From NCBI GenBank assembly GCA_012510625.1, contig JAAZHP010000297.1, forward strand, positions 1 to 25,306: DNA of 25,306 bases, in the 5' to 3' direction. Origin of the DNA: Bacillota bacterium. GTDB taxonomy: Bacteria > Bacillota > Dethiobacteria > DTU022. Under the pieces are notes generated by a model. It was not told where the DNA came from. It did no database searches and saw only the letters and a list, made by a program, of their open reading frames with translations. Below are positions 7,197 through 14,787 of this stretch, one piece after another. How positions within the stretch are numbered: the first letter of the stretch is position 1; the number at the start of each line of letters is the position of its first letter. The translations under genes were made by a program, and so were the position numbers.

Positions 7197-7479
7197 GTTT
7201 TCCGGTACGGGCTCGGGGCCGTCTCAAAAGTCATTTATAAGAAAATAATCCTTTGTGATTGTAAGGGTCCGGGCATGCCCATGCGTCAAGTGGTAGGGGC
7301 GAGGCATGCCTTGCCCGCTGGTTGGGTAAAAGTGTTTGCTTTAGTAGTGGCTTTTTTTCTAAGCGTGGTATTTTTTTTATTGCCGGCACGGGTTTGGGCG
7401 GCTCATGAGCCGCCCCTACAATCCTTAATCGGGGACGGGATAACAAGAAGGGGCTGTCCTTTTGGATAGCCCCCTACAG
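7197..7479 (+). repeat. Dispersed repeat, full copy (copy 2), about 283 bp
   Basis: Roughly 90% identical by eye to the repeat at 14941-15222, in the same orientation. The left end is GTTTTCCGGTACGGGCTCGG leading into CAAAAGTCATTTATA. The right end is a GGGGCTGTCC...GGATAGCCCC hairpin then CCCTACAG. Inside are palindromic blocks GGGCATGCCC, GAGGCATGCCTTGCCC and GGCGGCTCATGAGCCGCC (7397-7414). It contains no transposase, so it is a non-autonomous element of MITE or large-REP type. The rest of 6977-7676 holds only hairpins at 7078-7102 and 7527-7550 and no gene I can support. Confidence 0.85.
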
Positions 7480-7526
7480 GCTCGATGAATACTGACAGCA
7501 AAGGGAGTCAGGATGGCAACAAATAA

Positions 7527-7550
7527 GGGGCTGCTTATTAGGACAGCCCC
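7527..7550. repeat. Small hairpin, GGGGCTG family
   Basis: A 7-bp perfect stem GGGGCTG/CAGCCCC with a 10-nt loop, 47 bp beyond the right end of repeat copy 2. It resembles the terminal hairpins of the dispersed repeat, so it may be a solo end. It lies downstream of the isomerase gene on that gene's exit side. Confidence 0.5.
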
Positions 7551-7676
7551 CCAACTCCGGAGTGTTCGCTTGTGGGTCCAACACGTCAATACCGTTGCAG
7601 TTTTGTGATAAATGCCTTTTACCAATAGTGCACTCTTGTGATAGTCGCCCTAAGGAAGGCGCGTTTTCTACCCGGA

Positions 7677-8504
7677 TCAGCAGGCCAGCAGTTCCTGGAG
7701 GTAGCCTTCAAAAACTGCGGCATAATTTTCAGGGTAAGTTAAAAAATTGAAAGCCTCCCGGTTTTCCTGGAAAAGCCGGTAAAGCGGAAAGCCGGTAATC
7801 AGGTTTAGCTGCGGCACGGGGGTCACCGGACAGCGCCGCAGAGGGGGAAGCTCCCGGTAATTCCGGTTGGCTTCAAACTCCGGACCTTCTTCCGTATGAA
7901 GCTCAAAGTAGGCGCCTCCGCCCGCTTCCCGCACCGGCTCATAAATAGAGGAAAATTCTTCGGCTACCCAGTTGCTCATAATCAGGTAATCGTCCCCGGG
8001 GTTGATCGTGATATGACCGAAATGAGGCGGGATGAGGACCTTGTCACCGGGCTTTGCCGCTATGAGGATCACCGTATCCAGTTCTCCGGGATGCTCCGGG
8101 TGAAGGCGCTGCAGAAGGTAATGGGCCCGCCCGTGCAGCACCTCGTAGACTTCCGGATAAGTCAACCCCGTACCCGGTTTCTCCGGGTGGTAATGCCCCG
8201 CCGTTTTAACATATTCCAATCCCAGGGTGCCGGGGACTATGACTGTTATATCGTAGCGCAGCCCTTTCTCCTTGATAAGCCGGCGATCGTCTTCCAGGGC
8301 CACCCCCCGGTACATATAATAAAGCTCATCCATATCCGCCGACCGGCGATCATATAAAACTTCAACAATGTCCCGCCGCCGGCGGACATCGGGAGCCGGC
8401 GCGCTGTTTCCAGCCGCCTCCTCTTTAAAAACGATTTGCTTCGCCGCCGGATCCCACAGCATGGGCAAACCGCTTTGCTTATGCAGATCAATCACAGTTA
8501 CCAT
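7677..8504 (-). CDS. pgiA: Cupin-type (archaeal-type) glucose-6-phosphate isomerase
   Basis: A 275-residue cupin protein of COG2140. The metal-site pattern is clear: H104 and H106 in TAGHYHPEK, a glutamate in YPEVYEVLHG (E118 best placed), and H164 in PPHFGHITIN. These are the Fe/Zn ligands of archaeal glucose-6-phosphate isomerase, which interconverts glucose-6-P and fructose-6-P and is unrelated to the usual bacterial Pgi. It is longer than archaeal enzymes (about 190 aa) because of N- and C-terminal extensions. It follows the GAPDH gene after 111 nt and is probably co-transcribed. Start: ATG 8504 has AGGAG only 1 nt away, whereas GTG 8495, three codons on, has AGGAG at 10 nt, so the true start may be 8495. 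Confidence 0.88.
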   Translation of the reverse strand: MVTVIDLHKQSGLPMLWDPAAKQIVFKEEAAGNSAPAPDVRRRRDIVEVLYDRRSADMDELYYMYRGVALEDDRRLIKEKGLRYDITVIVPGTLGLEYVKTAGHYHPEKPGTGLTYPEVYEVLHGRAHYLLQRLHPEHPGELDTVILIAAKPGDKVLIPPHFGHITINPGDDYLIMSNWVAEEFSSIYEPVREAGGGAYFELHTEEGPEFEANRNYRELPPLRRCPVTPVPQLNLITGFPLYRLFQENREAFNFLTYPENYAAVFEGYLQELLAC

Positions 8505-8591
8505 GCTCCTTTTTCATCTGAGCAGCGCCGGACCCGGGGCGCCGCAGATTCATGGAAGAGAAGCGCTCTCTTCTTCATATCATTATATGAA

Positions 8592-8617
8592 GCAATACCG
8601 CCGCTATTGCCTTTTTT
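8592..8617 (+). terminator. Plus-strand terminator-like hairpin at the 3' end of gap
   Basis: On the plus strand, stem GCAATA/TATTGC with a 7-nt loop is followed by CTTTTTT. This has the form of an intrinsic terminator for transcripts running antisense into gap, yet no plus-strand gene lies before it. On the minus strand the same hairpin follows the gap stop codon without a T tract and could protect or process the gap-pgiA message. Confidence 0.35.
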
Positions 8618-9608
8618 ATTCACGCCCGGCAATAAACGCTGCCAGATCCGCCACACGGCATGAATAAGCCCATTCATTGTCATACCAGGCCACAACGCGG
8701 ACCAGGTTTTCGCCGACAACCATGGTTGATAGACCGTCAACGGTGGAGGAGTAAGGATTCCCCTTGTAATCCGAAGAGACCAGCGGCGTATCGCTGAAAG
8801 CCAGGTATTTTGAGCCCGCGGCAGCCTCTTTAAAGGCTTCGTTAACTTTCGCCGGGGTTACTTCCTGCTCCAGTTCGGCGACCAGGTCCACGAGAGAAAC
8901 AGTGGGTGTGGGCACCCGTACGGCAAATCCATCTATTTTACCCTTCAGCTCGGGGAGAACCAGGCCTACCGCCTTGGCCGCCCCCGTGGAAGTGGGAATC
9001 ATGGAGAGAGCTGCGGCACGAGCCCGCCGCAAGTCAGGGTGGGGCAGATCCAGGATCACCTGGTCGTTGGTATAGGAGTGGGTTGTATTCATCAACCCTT
9101 TGCGCACCCCGAATTTATCATGCAGCACTTTGACCACAGGAGCCAGGGCATTGGTGGTACAGGAAGCGTTGGAAATCAAAAAGTGTTCCTGCGGATTAAA
9201 GCGCTCTTCGTTTACACCGAGGACAATCATGATATCCGCCTCAGCAGGCGCGGTAATAATGACCCGGCGCGCTCCTCCTTTCAGGTGAGCAGAGGCCGCA
9301 TCTCTTGTCCGGAAGCGCCCGGTTGACTCCACAACCAGATCCACGCCGTACTCCTTCCAGGGAATCTGGCCCGGGTCTCTTTCGGAGAAGACCCTGACAT
9401 ATTCTCCGCCAACAAGCAATCCGTCGGCTTCAGCTTTAACCGGGACATCGAGCTTCCCGTAAATGGAATCATACTGTAACAGATGAGCCAGGGTGGCACT
9501 GTCAACAAGATCATTTACGGCCACTATTTTAATCTGATCCTGCCCCAGCGAAGCGCGCATGGTTAAACGCCCGATACGCCCAAAACCGTTAATGCCTACC
9601 TTTAACAT
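8616..9608 (-). CDS. gap: Glyceraldehyde-3-phosphate dehydrogenase, type I
   Basis: A 330-residue NAD-dependent enzyme of glycolysis and gluconeogenesis, converting glyceraldehyde-3-P and phosphate to 1,3-bisphosphoglycerate in the cytoplasm. The Rossmann fold starts at GINGFGRIGR (5-14), and D33 in VNDLVD favours NAD over NADP. The catalytic C150 lies in SNASCTTNALAP, with H177 in TTHSYTNDQ. Length and all key motifs are normal. The ATG has GGAGG about 9 nt upstream. It is the first gene of a probable gap-pgiA unit, and 252 bp separate it from the divergent DUF606 gene. In that gap I see AT-rich stretches but no promoter I would defend. The stop codon lies inside the A6 tract of a hairpin. 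Confidence 0.97.
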   Translation of the reverse strand: MLKVGINGFGRIGRLTMRASLGQDQIKIVAVNDLVDSATLAHLLQYDSIYGKLDVPVKAEADGLLVGGEYVRVFSERDPGQIPWKEYGVDLVVESTGRFRTRDAASAHLKGGARRVIITAPAEADIMIVLGVNEERFNPQEHFLISNASCTTNALAPVVKVLHDKFGVRKGLMNTTHSYTNDQVILDLPHPDLRRARAAALSMIPTSTGAAKAVGLVLPELKGKIDGFAVRVPTPTVSLVDLVAELEQEVTPAKVNEAFKEAAAGSKYLAFSDTPLVSSDYKGNPYSSTVDGLSTMVVGENLVRVVAWYDNEWAYSCRVADLAAFIAGRE

Positions 9609-9860
9609 CAGCGAAACCCTCCCTGCAAATTGTCTTTACGGTTATTTTCCAGTAACGGCGGCAGATTATGTATCAGCGTTATAAAAGATAATATTCATAG
9701 CATCCCTTTTCCCTTCAGCTAATGGTATAACATTTCTTATCTCTCTGCAAGCCGATCTGGATCCTTTTCCAAAATTCCCAAGATGCTCCGGCAGGAGAAT
9801 ATTTATCGGGTAAACAGCTAAAATATAAACGCTACACATTCAAGGGGAGGAACCCCGTAC

Positions 9861-10307
9861 ATGGAGATTCCCTTTTTAGCCCTGCTCATCGCCGCCATAG
9901 CCGGTATGGCCATGGCTCTCCAGGGTTCGCTCAACGCCGCTCTCGGCAAAATTATCGGCACGCTTGAAACAACTTTCGTGGTGCATATCGTGGGCATTGC
10001 CGTGATCATGTCTGTGCTCTATCTATTCAGATTGGGAAAAGGCAACTTGCTTCTGCTGAAAGATGCTCCCTGGTATACCTATCTGGGTGGGGTGCTTGGC
10101 GTCTTGATAATTTTCGGTGTTGCCGTGAGCATTCCCCGCGCCGGAGTGGCTAATGCCACCACTGCCATTATTATCGGTCAGCTGATCACGGCGCTGCTTA
10201 TCGATCAGTTTGGCCTTTTCGGACTGGAAAAAGTCCCCTTTACTCTCTGGAAAGGGCTGGGGCTGGCCTGTCTCGCCGCGGGCGGTTACCTTATGTTTTG
10301 CCGGTAA
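9861..10307 (+). CDS. YdcZ/DUF606 family membrane transporter-like protein
   Basis: A 148-residue membrane protein with about five hydrophobic helices (roughly 5-27, 36-56, 70-92, 98-116 and 129-147). The family pattern includes MALQGSLNAALGK near the start and VANATTAIIIGQLITALLIDQFG in the middle, typical of DUF606 (YdcZ), a half-size relative of drug/metabolite transporters. Such proteins probably act as dimers or pairs; the substrate is unknown. It is the only plus-strand gene here. ATG 9861 follows GGGGAGG by 10 nt. It is convergent with the PHP gene, and the two stops are 30 nt apart. The upstream 252 bp show no guanidine-type or other riboswitch that I recognise. Confidence 0.85.
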   Translation: MEIPFLALLIAAIAGMAMALQGSLNAALGKIIGTLETTFVVHIVGIAVIMSVLYLFRLGKGNLLLLKDAPWYTYLGGVLGVLIIFGVAVSIPRAGVANATTAIIIGQLITALLIDQFGLFGLEKVPFTLWKGLGLACLAAGGYLMFCR

Positions 10308-10317
10308 AGCTTACCGG
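10301..10317. terminator. Inverted repeat between convergent genes
   Basis: CCGGTAA/TTACCGG around AGC, spanning the stop of the DUF606 gene and facing the end of the PHP gene. It is a 7-bp perfect stem without a T tract, so termination is only a guess from position. Confidence 0.3.
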
Positions 10318-10337
10318 TCCGTCCGGCGGTGCCAAGT

Positions 10338-11396
10338 TTAACTGCGAATATAGATGGGATTGGCATAAATCCAGGGGCGGGCTTTTCCTGCATAGGGGCG
10401 GTAGTAGACCTCGGCGCGGTAGACGCCGGGAGCGGCTACGCGGCAGCTTAATTCCGGGCCATCACCGCGGCAAACCAGGCAGCCGTTTTTAATAAGCCGG
10501 ATCTCAGACCGCCGTGCGGGAGAACGTACCGCGAGACAGAGATCTTCCCGCCAGGATATCTCCTCACCCATGATTGCCGCCGCCTCCCCCGATTTTCCGC
10601 AGAAAGCTGTAAAACTGAAACCCTTCCCGGGATAAAGCCGGTCATATGAGACGTAACAGCGACCCTCGCGCAAAGCAGCGTAAATCTGGCGTTTCGCCTC
10701 GGAAAATTCACGGCTCATCTTCTCTTTAAAGCAGAGATAGGTGTTGATCTGGCGAAACAAGAAATAATAAGGGAAGATCTCTACCGGTATCATGGCCACC
10801 CTGACCCTGGCGGCGTGGGCGTCCGAACTGCCGATAGCGGTCACCCGCATACCGCGGTTGGTATAATCGTCCCAGAGAGCCAGCCCTTCCTGGGGAGGCC
10901 TGTCCACCGCCGCCTTGCGGTTAAAGAGGAACCAGTAGATTGTTTTGGGAATAGAGGTCACCCGGCCCCGCCAGTAAGAGGTATAGTTCCAGATCTCCAG
11001 GCCCGTAAATCCGCCTTCCGGCAGCCGGGTCCAGTGATACGATTTCCCCCGGGCAATATAAGGCGAACCTTTCTCAAAGGGGTGGGCGATAAAACCGAGA
11101 GCGCCGCTTTTACGAACCCGGTCAATCATCTCCTGCGGATTCTCTTCATTGCCCTCGGGAAGCCGATCCACATCCAGTACCAGGTAGTGATTGCTTTCCC
11201 GGTTCAGCTCAACTCCCACAATGACCACAACGCCGTGGCGGATCCCCTCTTCGGGCAGCCCGGCCAGCGTCTCATGATCGGTGACAATGATATATCGCAA
11301 GCCGGCAGCCGCAGCAGAGGCGGCAATTTCATCTATATTGCCGCTGCCGTCGGAATAGCTGGAATGAATATGTATATTGCCGGCATAAGTATACAT
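10338..11396 (-). CDS. PHP-domain metallohydrolase (CehA/McbA-like)
   Basis: A 352-residue PHP-fold protein. Metal ligands are in the expected order: H9 and H11 (NIHIHSSYSDG, with D16), D40 and H41 (TDHETL), E63 (GVEL), H105 (IAHPF), and D192 and H194 (GSSDAHA). The family hydrolyses phosphoesters or related bonds with a trinuclear metal centre. The substrate cannot be read here; a CehA/McbA-type hydrolase or nucleotide phosphoesterase are both possible. A C-terminal beta-rich segment (about 265-350) resembles the accessory domain of CehA-like proteins. The ATG lies 3 nt after the mbl stop and has no visible ribosome-binding site, suggesting coupling to mbl translation. Confidence 0.82.
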   Translation of the reverse strand: MYTYAGNIHIHSSYSDGSGNIDEIAASAAAAGLRYIIVTDHETLAGLPEEGIRHGVVVIVGVELNRESNHYLVLDVDRLPEGNEENPQEMIDRVRKSGALGFIAHPFEKGSPYIARGKSYHWTRLPEGGFTGLEIWNYTSYWRGRVTSIPKTIYWFLFNRKAAVDRPPQEGLALWDDYTNRGMRVTAIGSSDAHAARVRVAMIPVEIFPYYFLFRQINTYLCFKEKMSREFSEAKRQIYAALREGRCYVSYDRLYPGKGFSFTAFCGKSGEAAAIMGEEISWREDLCLAVRSPARRSEIRLIKNGCLVCRGDGPELSCRVAAPGVYRAEVYYRPYAGKARPWIYANPIYIRS

Positions 11397-11399
11397 GGA

Positions 11400-12428
11400 T
11401 TAATAGGCGGCGCTGAGTTTCCGGCTGGAGAGAAGCGTGTCGCCCAGCTGTCCCATATTTTCAAGAGCATAGGCGGTTCCTTTAACCACACAGCAGATGG
11501 GATCTTCCGCCAGGTAGAAAGGCACCCCCGTTTCCTGGCTTAAAAAGCGGGTAAATCCGTTGAGCAGGGCGCTGCCCCCTGAGAGGACAATGCCTTTATT
11601 GATAATATCGCCGGCCAGTTCAGGCGGCGTTCTCTCCAGCACCTGCTTGATTCCTTGCAAAATAGCGGCGAGAGGATCTTCAAGGGCCTCCACCACTTGC
11701 TGTGTGCTTATCTTCACAGAACGGGGCAGTCCTGTAACAAGGTCGCGGCCGCGGACCTCCGCCTGCAGGCAGCGGCTTTGGGGATGTGCCGAGCCGATGT
11801 TTATTTTTAATAATTCCGCAGTCCGCTCGCCGATAAGGATGTTGAATTCATTTTTTACATACCGGATTATGGCCTCGTCAAACTTGTCCCCGCCAACGCG
11901 CACGCTGTCGGATTCGACCACTTCACCCATGGAAAGAACGGCCATATCGCTCGTTCCTCCGCCTACATCAACAACCATGTTCCCGCTGGGCTCAAATATG
12001 TTCAATCCCGCACCCAGCGCCGCCGCCCGCGGTTCTTCGATGAGGAAAGTCTCCCGGGCCCCGGTGCGGGCAATTGCCTCCAGGACCGCTTTCTGCTCCA
12101 CAGGGGTGATCCCCGCAGGAATGCAAACTACCACCCGGGGGCGCAAAAAGCGCCTTCTATCTATGGCCATGGCCAGGTAATGCTTTAACATCACCTCGGT
12201 GATGTCGAAATCTGCAATAACCCCTTCCCGCAACGGCCGGATCGCAACAATATTACCGGGGGTCCGCCCGAGCATCTGCTGGGCTGCTGCGCCCACCGCC
12301 AGGATCTTTTCCAGCTGCTGCTCAACAGCAACCACTGCGGGTTCGTTCAAAACGATTCCTTTACCGCGGACATATACGAGTATGCTTGCCGTGCCCAGGT
12401 CTATGCCGATATCCGTTGAGAAGGCCAT
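11400..12428 (-). CDS. mbl: MreB/Mbl-type bacterial actin
   Basis: An actin-fold filament protein that guides cell-wall synthesis under the membrane. Phosphate-1 loop DIGIDLGTAS is at residues 5-14 of the chosen start, phosphate-2 is VVDVGGGTSDMAV, and the adenosine motif is GIVLSGGSALLNG. Directly following spoIIID, as in Bacillus, favours Mbl over MreB. I chose ATG 12428 because it gives MAFSTDIGIDLG, the usual family N-terminus (342 aa). An in-frame ATG at 12500 would add 24 residues unlike the family, although it has a slightly better ribosome-binding site (AAGGA). The end is 3 nt from the PHP gene. Confidence 0.93.
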   Translation of the reverse strand: MAFSTDIGIDLGTASILVYVRGKGIVLNEPAVVAVEQQLEKILAVGAAAQQMLGRTPGNIVAIRPLREGVIADFDITEVMLKHYLAMAIDRRRFLRPRVVVCIPAGITPVEQKAVLEAIARTGARETFLIEEPRAAALGAGLNIFEPSGNMVVDVGGGTSDMAVLSMGEVVESDSVRVGGDKFDEAIIRYVKNEFNILIGERTAELLKINIGSAHPQSRCLQAEVRGRDLVTGLPRSVKISTQQVVEALEDPLAAILQGIKQVLERTPPELAGDIINKGIVLSGGSALLNGFTRFLSQETGVPFYLAEDPICCVVKGTAYALENMGQLGDTLLSSRKLSAAY

Positions 12429-12533
12429 CGTGAATCCCGCCCCGCCAGTTTTTAAAGGCACCGTAGAACTATGTCGATCTCTTGCAAAATAATTCAACAT
12501 GGCCTATCTATTTCCTTTTTTATATTATCGAAT

Positions 12534-12797
12534 TTACTGAACTTTTTCTCGCAGGGAGAGATACTTGCGGCGGGTGGCTTCACCGCCGCGCAGGTGGCGT
12601 TCAGCCTTATTTTTTTCCAGAATTTTTTTGATCTGGCGCGCCAGGTGCCGGTTGATCTGAGGTAAACGCTCGGTGACATCTTTATGGACAGTACTCTTGC
12701 TCACCCCGAAATTGCGAGCAACCTGCCTTACCGTCGCTTCAGTTTCGAGGATATAGTTGCTAATCTCCAGAACCCGCTGATAAATATAATCATGCAC
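12534..12797 (-). CDS. spoIIID: SpoIIID sporulation transcription factor
   Basis: An 87-residue DNA-binding protein of the mother cell that adjusts the sigma-E regulon and helps the switch to sigma-K. The helix-turn-helix is at about 21-43 (TVRQVARNFGVSKSTVHKDV), followed by the family basic region RHLRGGEATRRKY (about 67-79). The N-terminus MHDYI fits Bacillus SpoIIID exactly, which supports the GTG start at 12797 (AAGGGGG 9 nt upstream). It lies between the spoIIQ-like gene and mbl, the standard order. A sigma-E-like promoter sits upstream at 12833-12862. Confidence 0.96.
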   Translation of the reverse strand: MHDYIYQRVLEISNYILETEATVRQVARNFGVSKSTVHKDVTERLPQINRHLARQIKKILEKNKAERHLRGGEATRRKYLSLREKVQ

Positions 12798-12832
12798 CGC
12801 GCAGGGCCCCCTTTGTCTTAAAACTCCGCTAA

Positions 12833-12862
12833 ATTATATGTGGGGAGCGCATAAAAAATACC
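12833..12862 (-). promoter_or_regulatory. Candidate sigma-E promoter of spoIIID
   Basis: Minus-strand GGTATTTT (-35), 14-nt spacer, CATATAAT (-10, seven of eight against CATACAAT). The predicted start point is about 29 nt before the GTG. spoIIID is a known sigma-E gene in Bacillus. The spacer length equals that of the spoIID site. Confidence 0.55.
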
Positions 12863-12883
12863 CTTGAGAGAAAGAGCTTGATG

Positions 12884-13699
12884 TTAAGGCAATATTTCCC
12901 CGGGATTAACAACTACCCAGTCCTCTTCTCCTTCATGCCTTTTTAACTGAAGATACAAATAGGAATCCCCTTCCGGATTTTGCCCAACGGTGGCAATAAC
13001 CTCGCCGCGTGCAACCTTTTGTCCTATTCCAACATAGATCTGATCGAGCGCTCCGTAGTAAGCTTTTAGATTGTCCTCATGTTCAATAACTAACATCTTC
13101 CCGTATGGCAGATAGGGGTCTAAGATTTCCTTTACAGTCCCTGCTGCGATAGAGTGCACCTCTTCTCCCGGTAATGCTTTAATGCCTATTGCGTCGTTAA
13201 AACCATGATGAGAGATTATGGCCATGTAGGGTTCTTTCTCGAAAATTTCACTATAACCAAATTCCAGCTCTCTGCTTTTAACCGGCCAGATCCTGGAAGC
13301 TTCCGCAGTTTTCTCTGACGGAGGAGGGGGCGCAGCTTCATGCTCTTCCTCCGCAGCTTCAGCCGGTTCTTCCTGTTTCAAAGTCTCTTCTTTATTTCCC
13401 GGTATGTCTTCATCCTCCAGCTCTTTAAAATTAAACTTGTCCTCTAGATAGGGGTTGATTGTCCGCAGTTGGGCTGAGCGCCACAGGTAAACAGCCCCAG
13501 AGAGAATCACCACGAGCAGGTATAGAGAGGCTATCTGCAATATGCGGGGCCAGCGCCGGTATTTGTCCTTTAAAAAATTTAACGGAATAGCCAAAATAGA
13601 AATAAAGCGCTTCCCCTTCCGGAGCAGGAGTTTTCCCTTTTGGATAAACCTTGTCCAGAATTTTTTAACTGGCAATTTCACTTTTTTTTTGGATGCCAT
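12884..13699 (-). CDS. spoIIQ: SpoIIQ-like M23 (LytM) protein, probably non-catalytic
   Basis: A 271-residue membrane-anchored protein. A very basic N-terminus (1-50) precedes one membrane helix (about 53-73), then an acidic, Pro-rich linker (about 94-135) and a C-terminal M23/LytM domain (about 155-265). The first metal motif partly remains (HHGFND, H165 and D169), but the HxH of the second is replaced by Y247-L-Y249 (SYLYLQLK), so zinc hydrolysis is unlikely. SpoIIQ in the forespore binds SpoIIIAH across the septum to form the engulfment channel, and the Bacillus LytM domain is likewise degenerate. It follows spoIID by 50 nt. The ATG has GAGGTGA upstream, and a sigma-F-like site precedes it. 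No spoIIIA genes are in view. Confidence 0.85.
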   Translation of the reverse strand: MASKKKVKLPVKKFWTRFIQKGKLLLRKGKRFISILAIPLNFLKDKYRRWPRILQIASLYLLVVILSGAVYLWRSAQLRTINPYLEDKFNFKELEDEDIPGNKEETLKQEEPAEAAEEEHEAAPPPPSEKTAEASRIWPVKSRELEFGYSEIFEKEPYMAIISHHGFNDAIGIKALPGEEVHSIAAGTVKEILDPYLPYGKMLVIEHEDNLKAYYGALDQIYVGIGQKVARGEVIATVGQNPEGDSYLYLQLKRHEGEEDWVVVNPGEILP

Positions 13700-13718
13700 A
13701 ACCGCTCACCTCAAATGG

Positions 13719-13747
13719 TATTATCTCCATCAGAGGCATGATTATAC
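13719..13747 (-). promoter_or_regulatory. Candidate sigma-F promoter of the spoIIQ-like gene
   Basis: Minus-strand GTATA, 14-nt spacer, GGAGATAATA, which matches the GGNRANAMTW -10 pattern at every position; the usual spacer is about 15. The leader would be only about 13-16 nt, so the ribosome-binding site starts almost at +1. This is a caveat. Confidence 0.45.
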
Positions 13748-13749
13748 GG

Positions 13750-14757
13750 TTATGGAAGAAATTTGGCGATCTCCACTCCGGGATAGTAAAACATGACAAT
13801 CTGGCGGTAATTCTTTCCTTCTTTAGCGGCTCCGTCTGCTCCATACTGGCAGAGCCCCACACCGTGACCCCGGCCGCGGGTATGAAGAAGCAGCCCTTCT
13901 TCAGCTAATTCCCAGGCAAAGGCGGTCGAGGGAAGTTCCAACTGCTGCCGCAGTTCTTTCCCTTCGACCAGCGTGCCGTTTATTTTCAGCGTTCCTACAC
14001 GCCCCCCGGGAGTTTCCGAAGCCATCTCCAGGAGAAGTTGCTCCCCGGAAGCAACCGGCAGGGCCAGATCCTGCGGTAACGCTTTCGCCAGTTGGGTAAA
14101 AGGGATCAAAAGCTCTCCCCGGTAATGCGGCGAATGTTTGCAGTAGGGGCAGTTCACACTTTGCAGGTAGGGCAGCTCACCGCCGCTCCAGAGGGCATGC
14201 GAAGCTTCAGTTTTGCCGCCACAGGTAGAGTGGTAAACCGCTTCGATTAATTTCCCCTGGTAGAGGGCCACTTCGCCTGAAGTCTCCTCAAGAGCCTGCC
14301 TGATGCGATCGAGAGATGCTTCGCCTTCCGGGCCCCACTGGGCCGCCGTCTTCACCGGATCAAGCCAGGCCTGGCAATGGGTGCTTTTTGAGCAGATATC
14401 AGCCGGCGAAGGAGCTTCGCCGCAGCCCTCTCCGCCAAGAGAGCGCATTTGCCGCAGGGCGTAGGTGCGGGCAATAACCGCCTGGGCTTTTAGAGCTTCC
14501 ATTTCAAAAGAAGAGGGAATCTCTGCCAGGAGCACGCCCGTAAGATATTCCTCCAGATCCAAGAGGACAACTTCATTTATGTCATCCCGGTATAGACGGA
14601 TCTGCAGGCTCTTTTTACTTCTCTTCTCTTCAGGTGGATTGTTGCCGTTATTCTGCGGCGGTCTTTCCGGCGAAGGAGCCAAAGTAACTACCGCGGCAGG
14701 CAGCAAAAGCACCACCAGGGCAATGGCAAAAAAAAGCAGGGCCGCTTTACGGGTCAT
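13750..14757 (-). CDS. spoIID: SpoIID stage II sporulation protein (peptidoglycan lytic enzyme)
   Basis: A 335-residue lytic transglycosylase of the mother cell that thins septal peptidoglycan during engulfment. It has an N-terminal membrane anchor (about 5-26), a low-complexity Pro/Asn/Lys linker (about 28-50) and the SpoIID domain. The likely catalytic glutamate is E87 in FEMEALKAQAVIARTYAL. Other marks are YHSTCGGKTEAS and, near the end, GRGHGVGLCQYGADG. The frame is open upstream to 14958, but ATG 14757 is preferred: GGAGG lies 5 nt upstream, the anchor follows at once, and a sigma-E-like promoter lies between the two possible starts. Confidence 0.94.
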   Translation of the reverse strand: MTRKAALLFFAIALVVLLLPAAVVTLAPSPERPPQNNGNNPPEEKRSKKSLQIRLYRDDINEVVLLDLEEYLTGVLLAEIPSSFEMEALKAQAVIARTYALRQMRSLGGEGCGEAPSPADICSKSTHCQAWLDPVKTAAQWGPEGEASLDRIRQALEETSGEVALYQGKLIEAVYHSTCGGKTEASHALWSGGELPYLQSVNCPYCKHSPHYRGELLIPFTQLAKALPQDLALPVASGEQLLLEMASETPGGRVGTLKINGTLVEGKELRQQLELPSTAFAWELAEEGLLLHTRGRGHGVGLCQYGADGAAKEGKNYRQIVMFYYPGVEIAKFLP

Positions 14758-14787
14758 CTGAACCTCCGGCGTGCTGGTTTCATCAAA

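Noticed and set aside
7270..7469. Plus-strand frame inside repeat copy 2 (and 15005-15241 in copy 3) that reads like a signal peptide (KVFALVVAFFLSVVFF...)
   Set aside because: The differences between the two copies mostly change amino acids and put a charged residue in the hydrophobic core, the frames cross the palindromes, and there is no ribosome-binding site. It is better explained as chance reading of the repeat.
9609..9860. Guanidine-type or other riboswitch before the DUF606 gene
   Set aside because: No conserved core motif could be found by eye; only AT-rich sequence and the ribosome-binding site are present.
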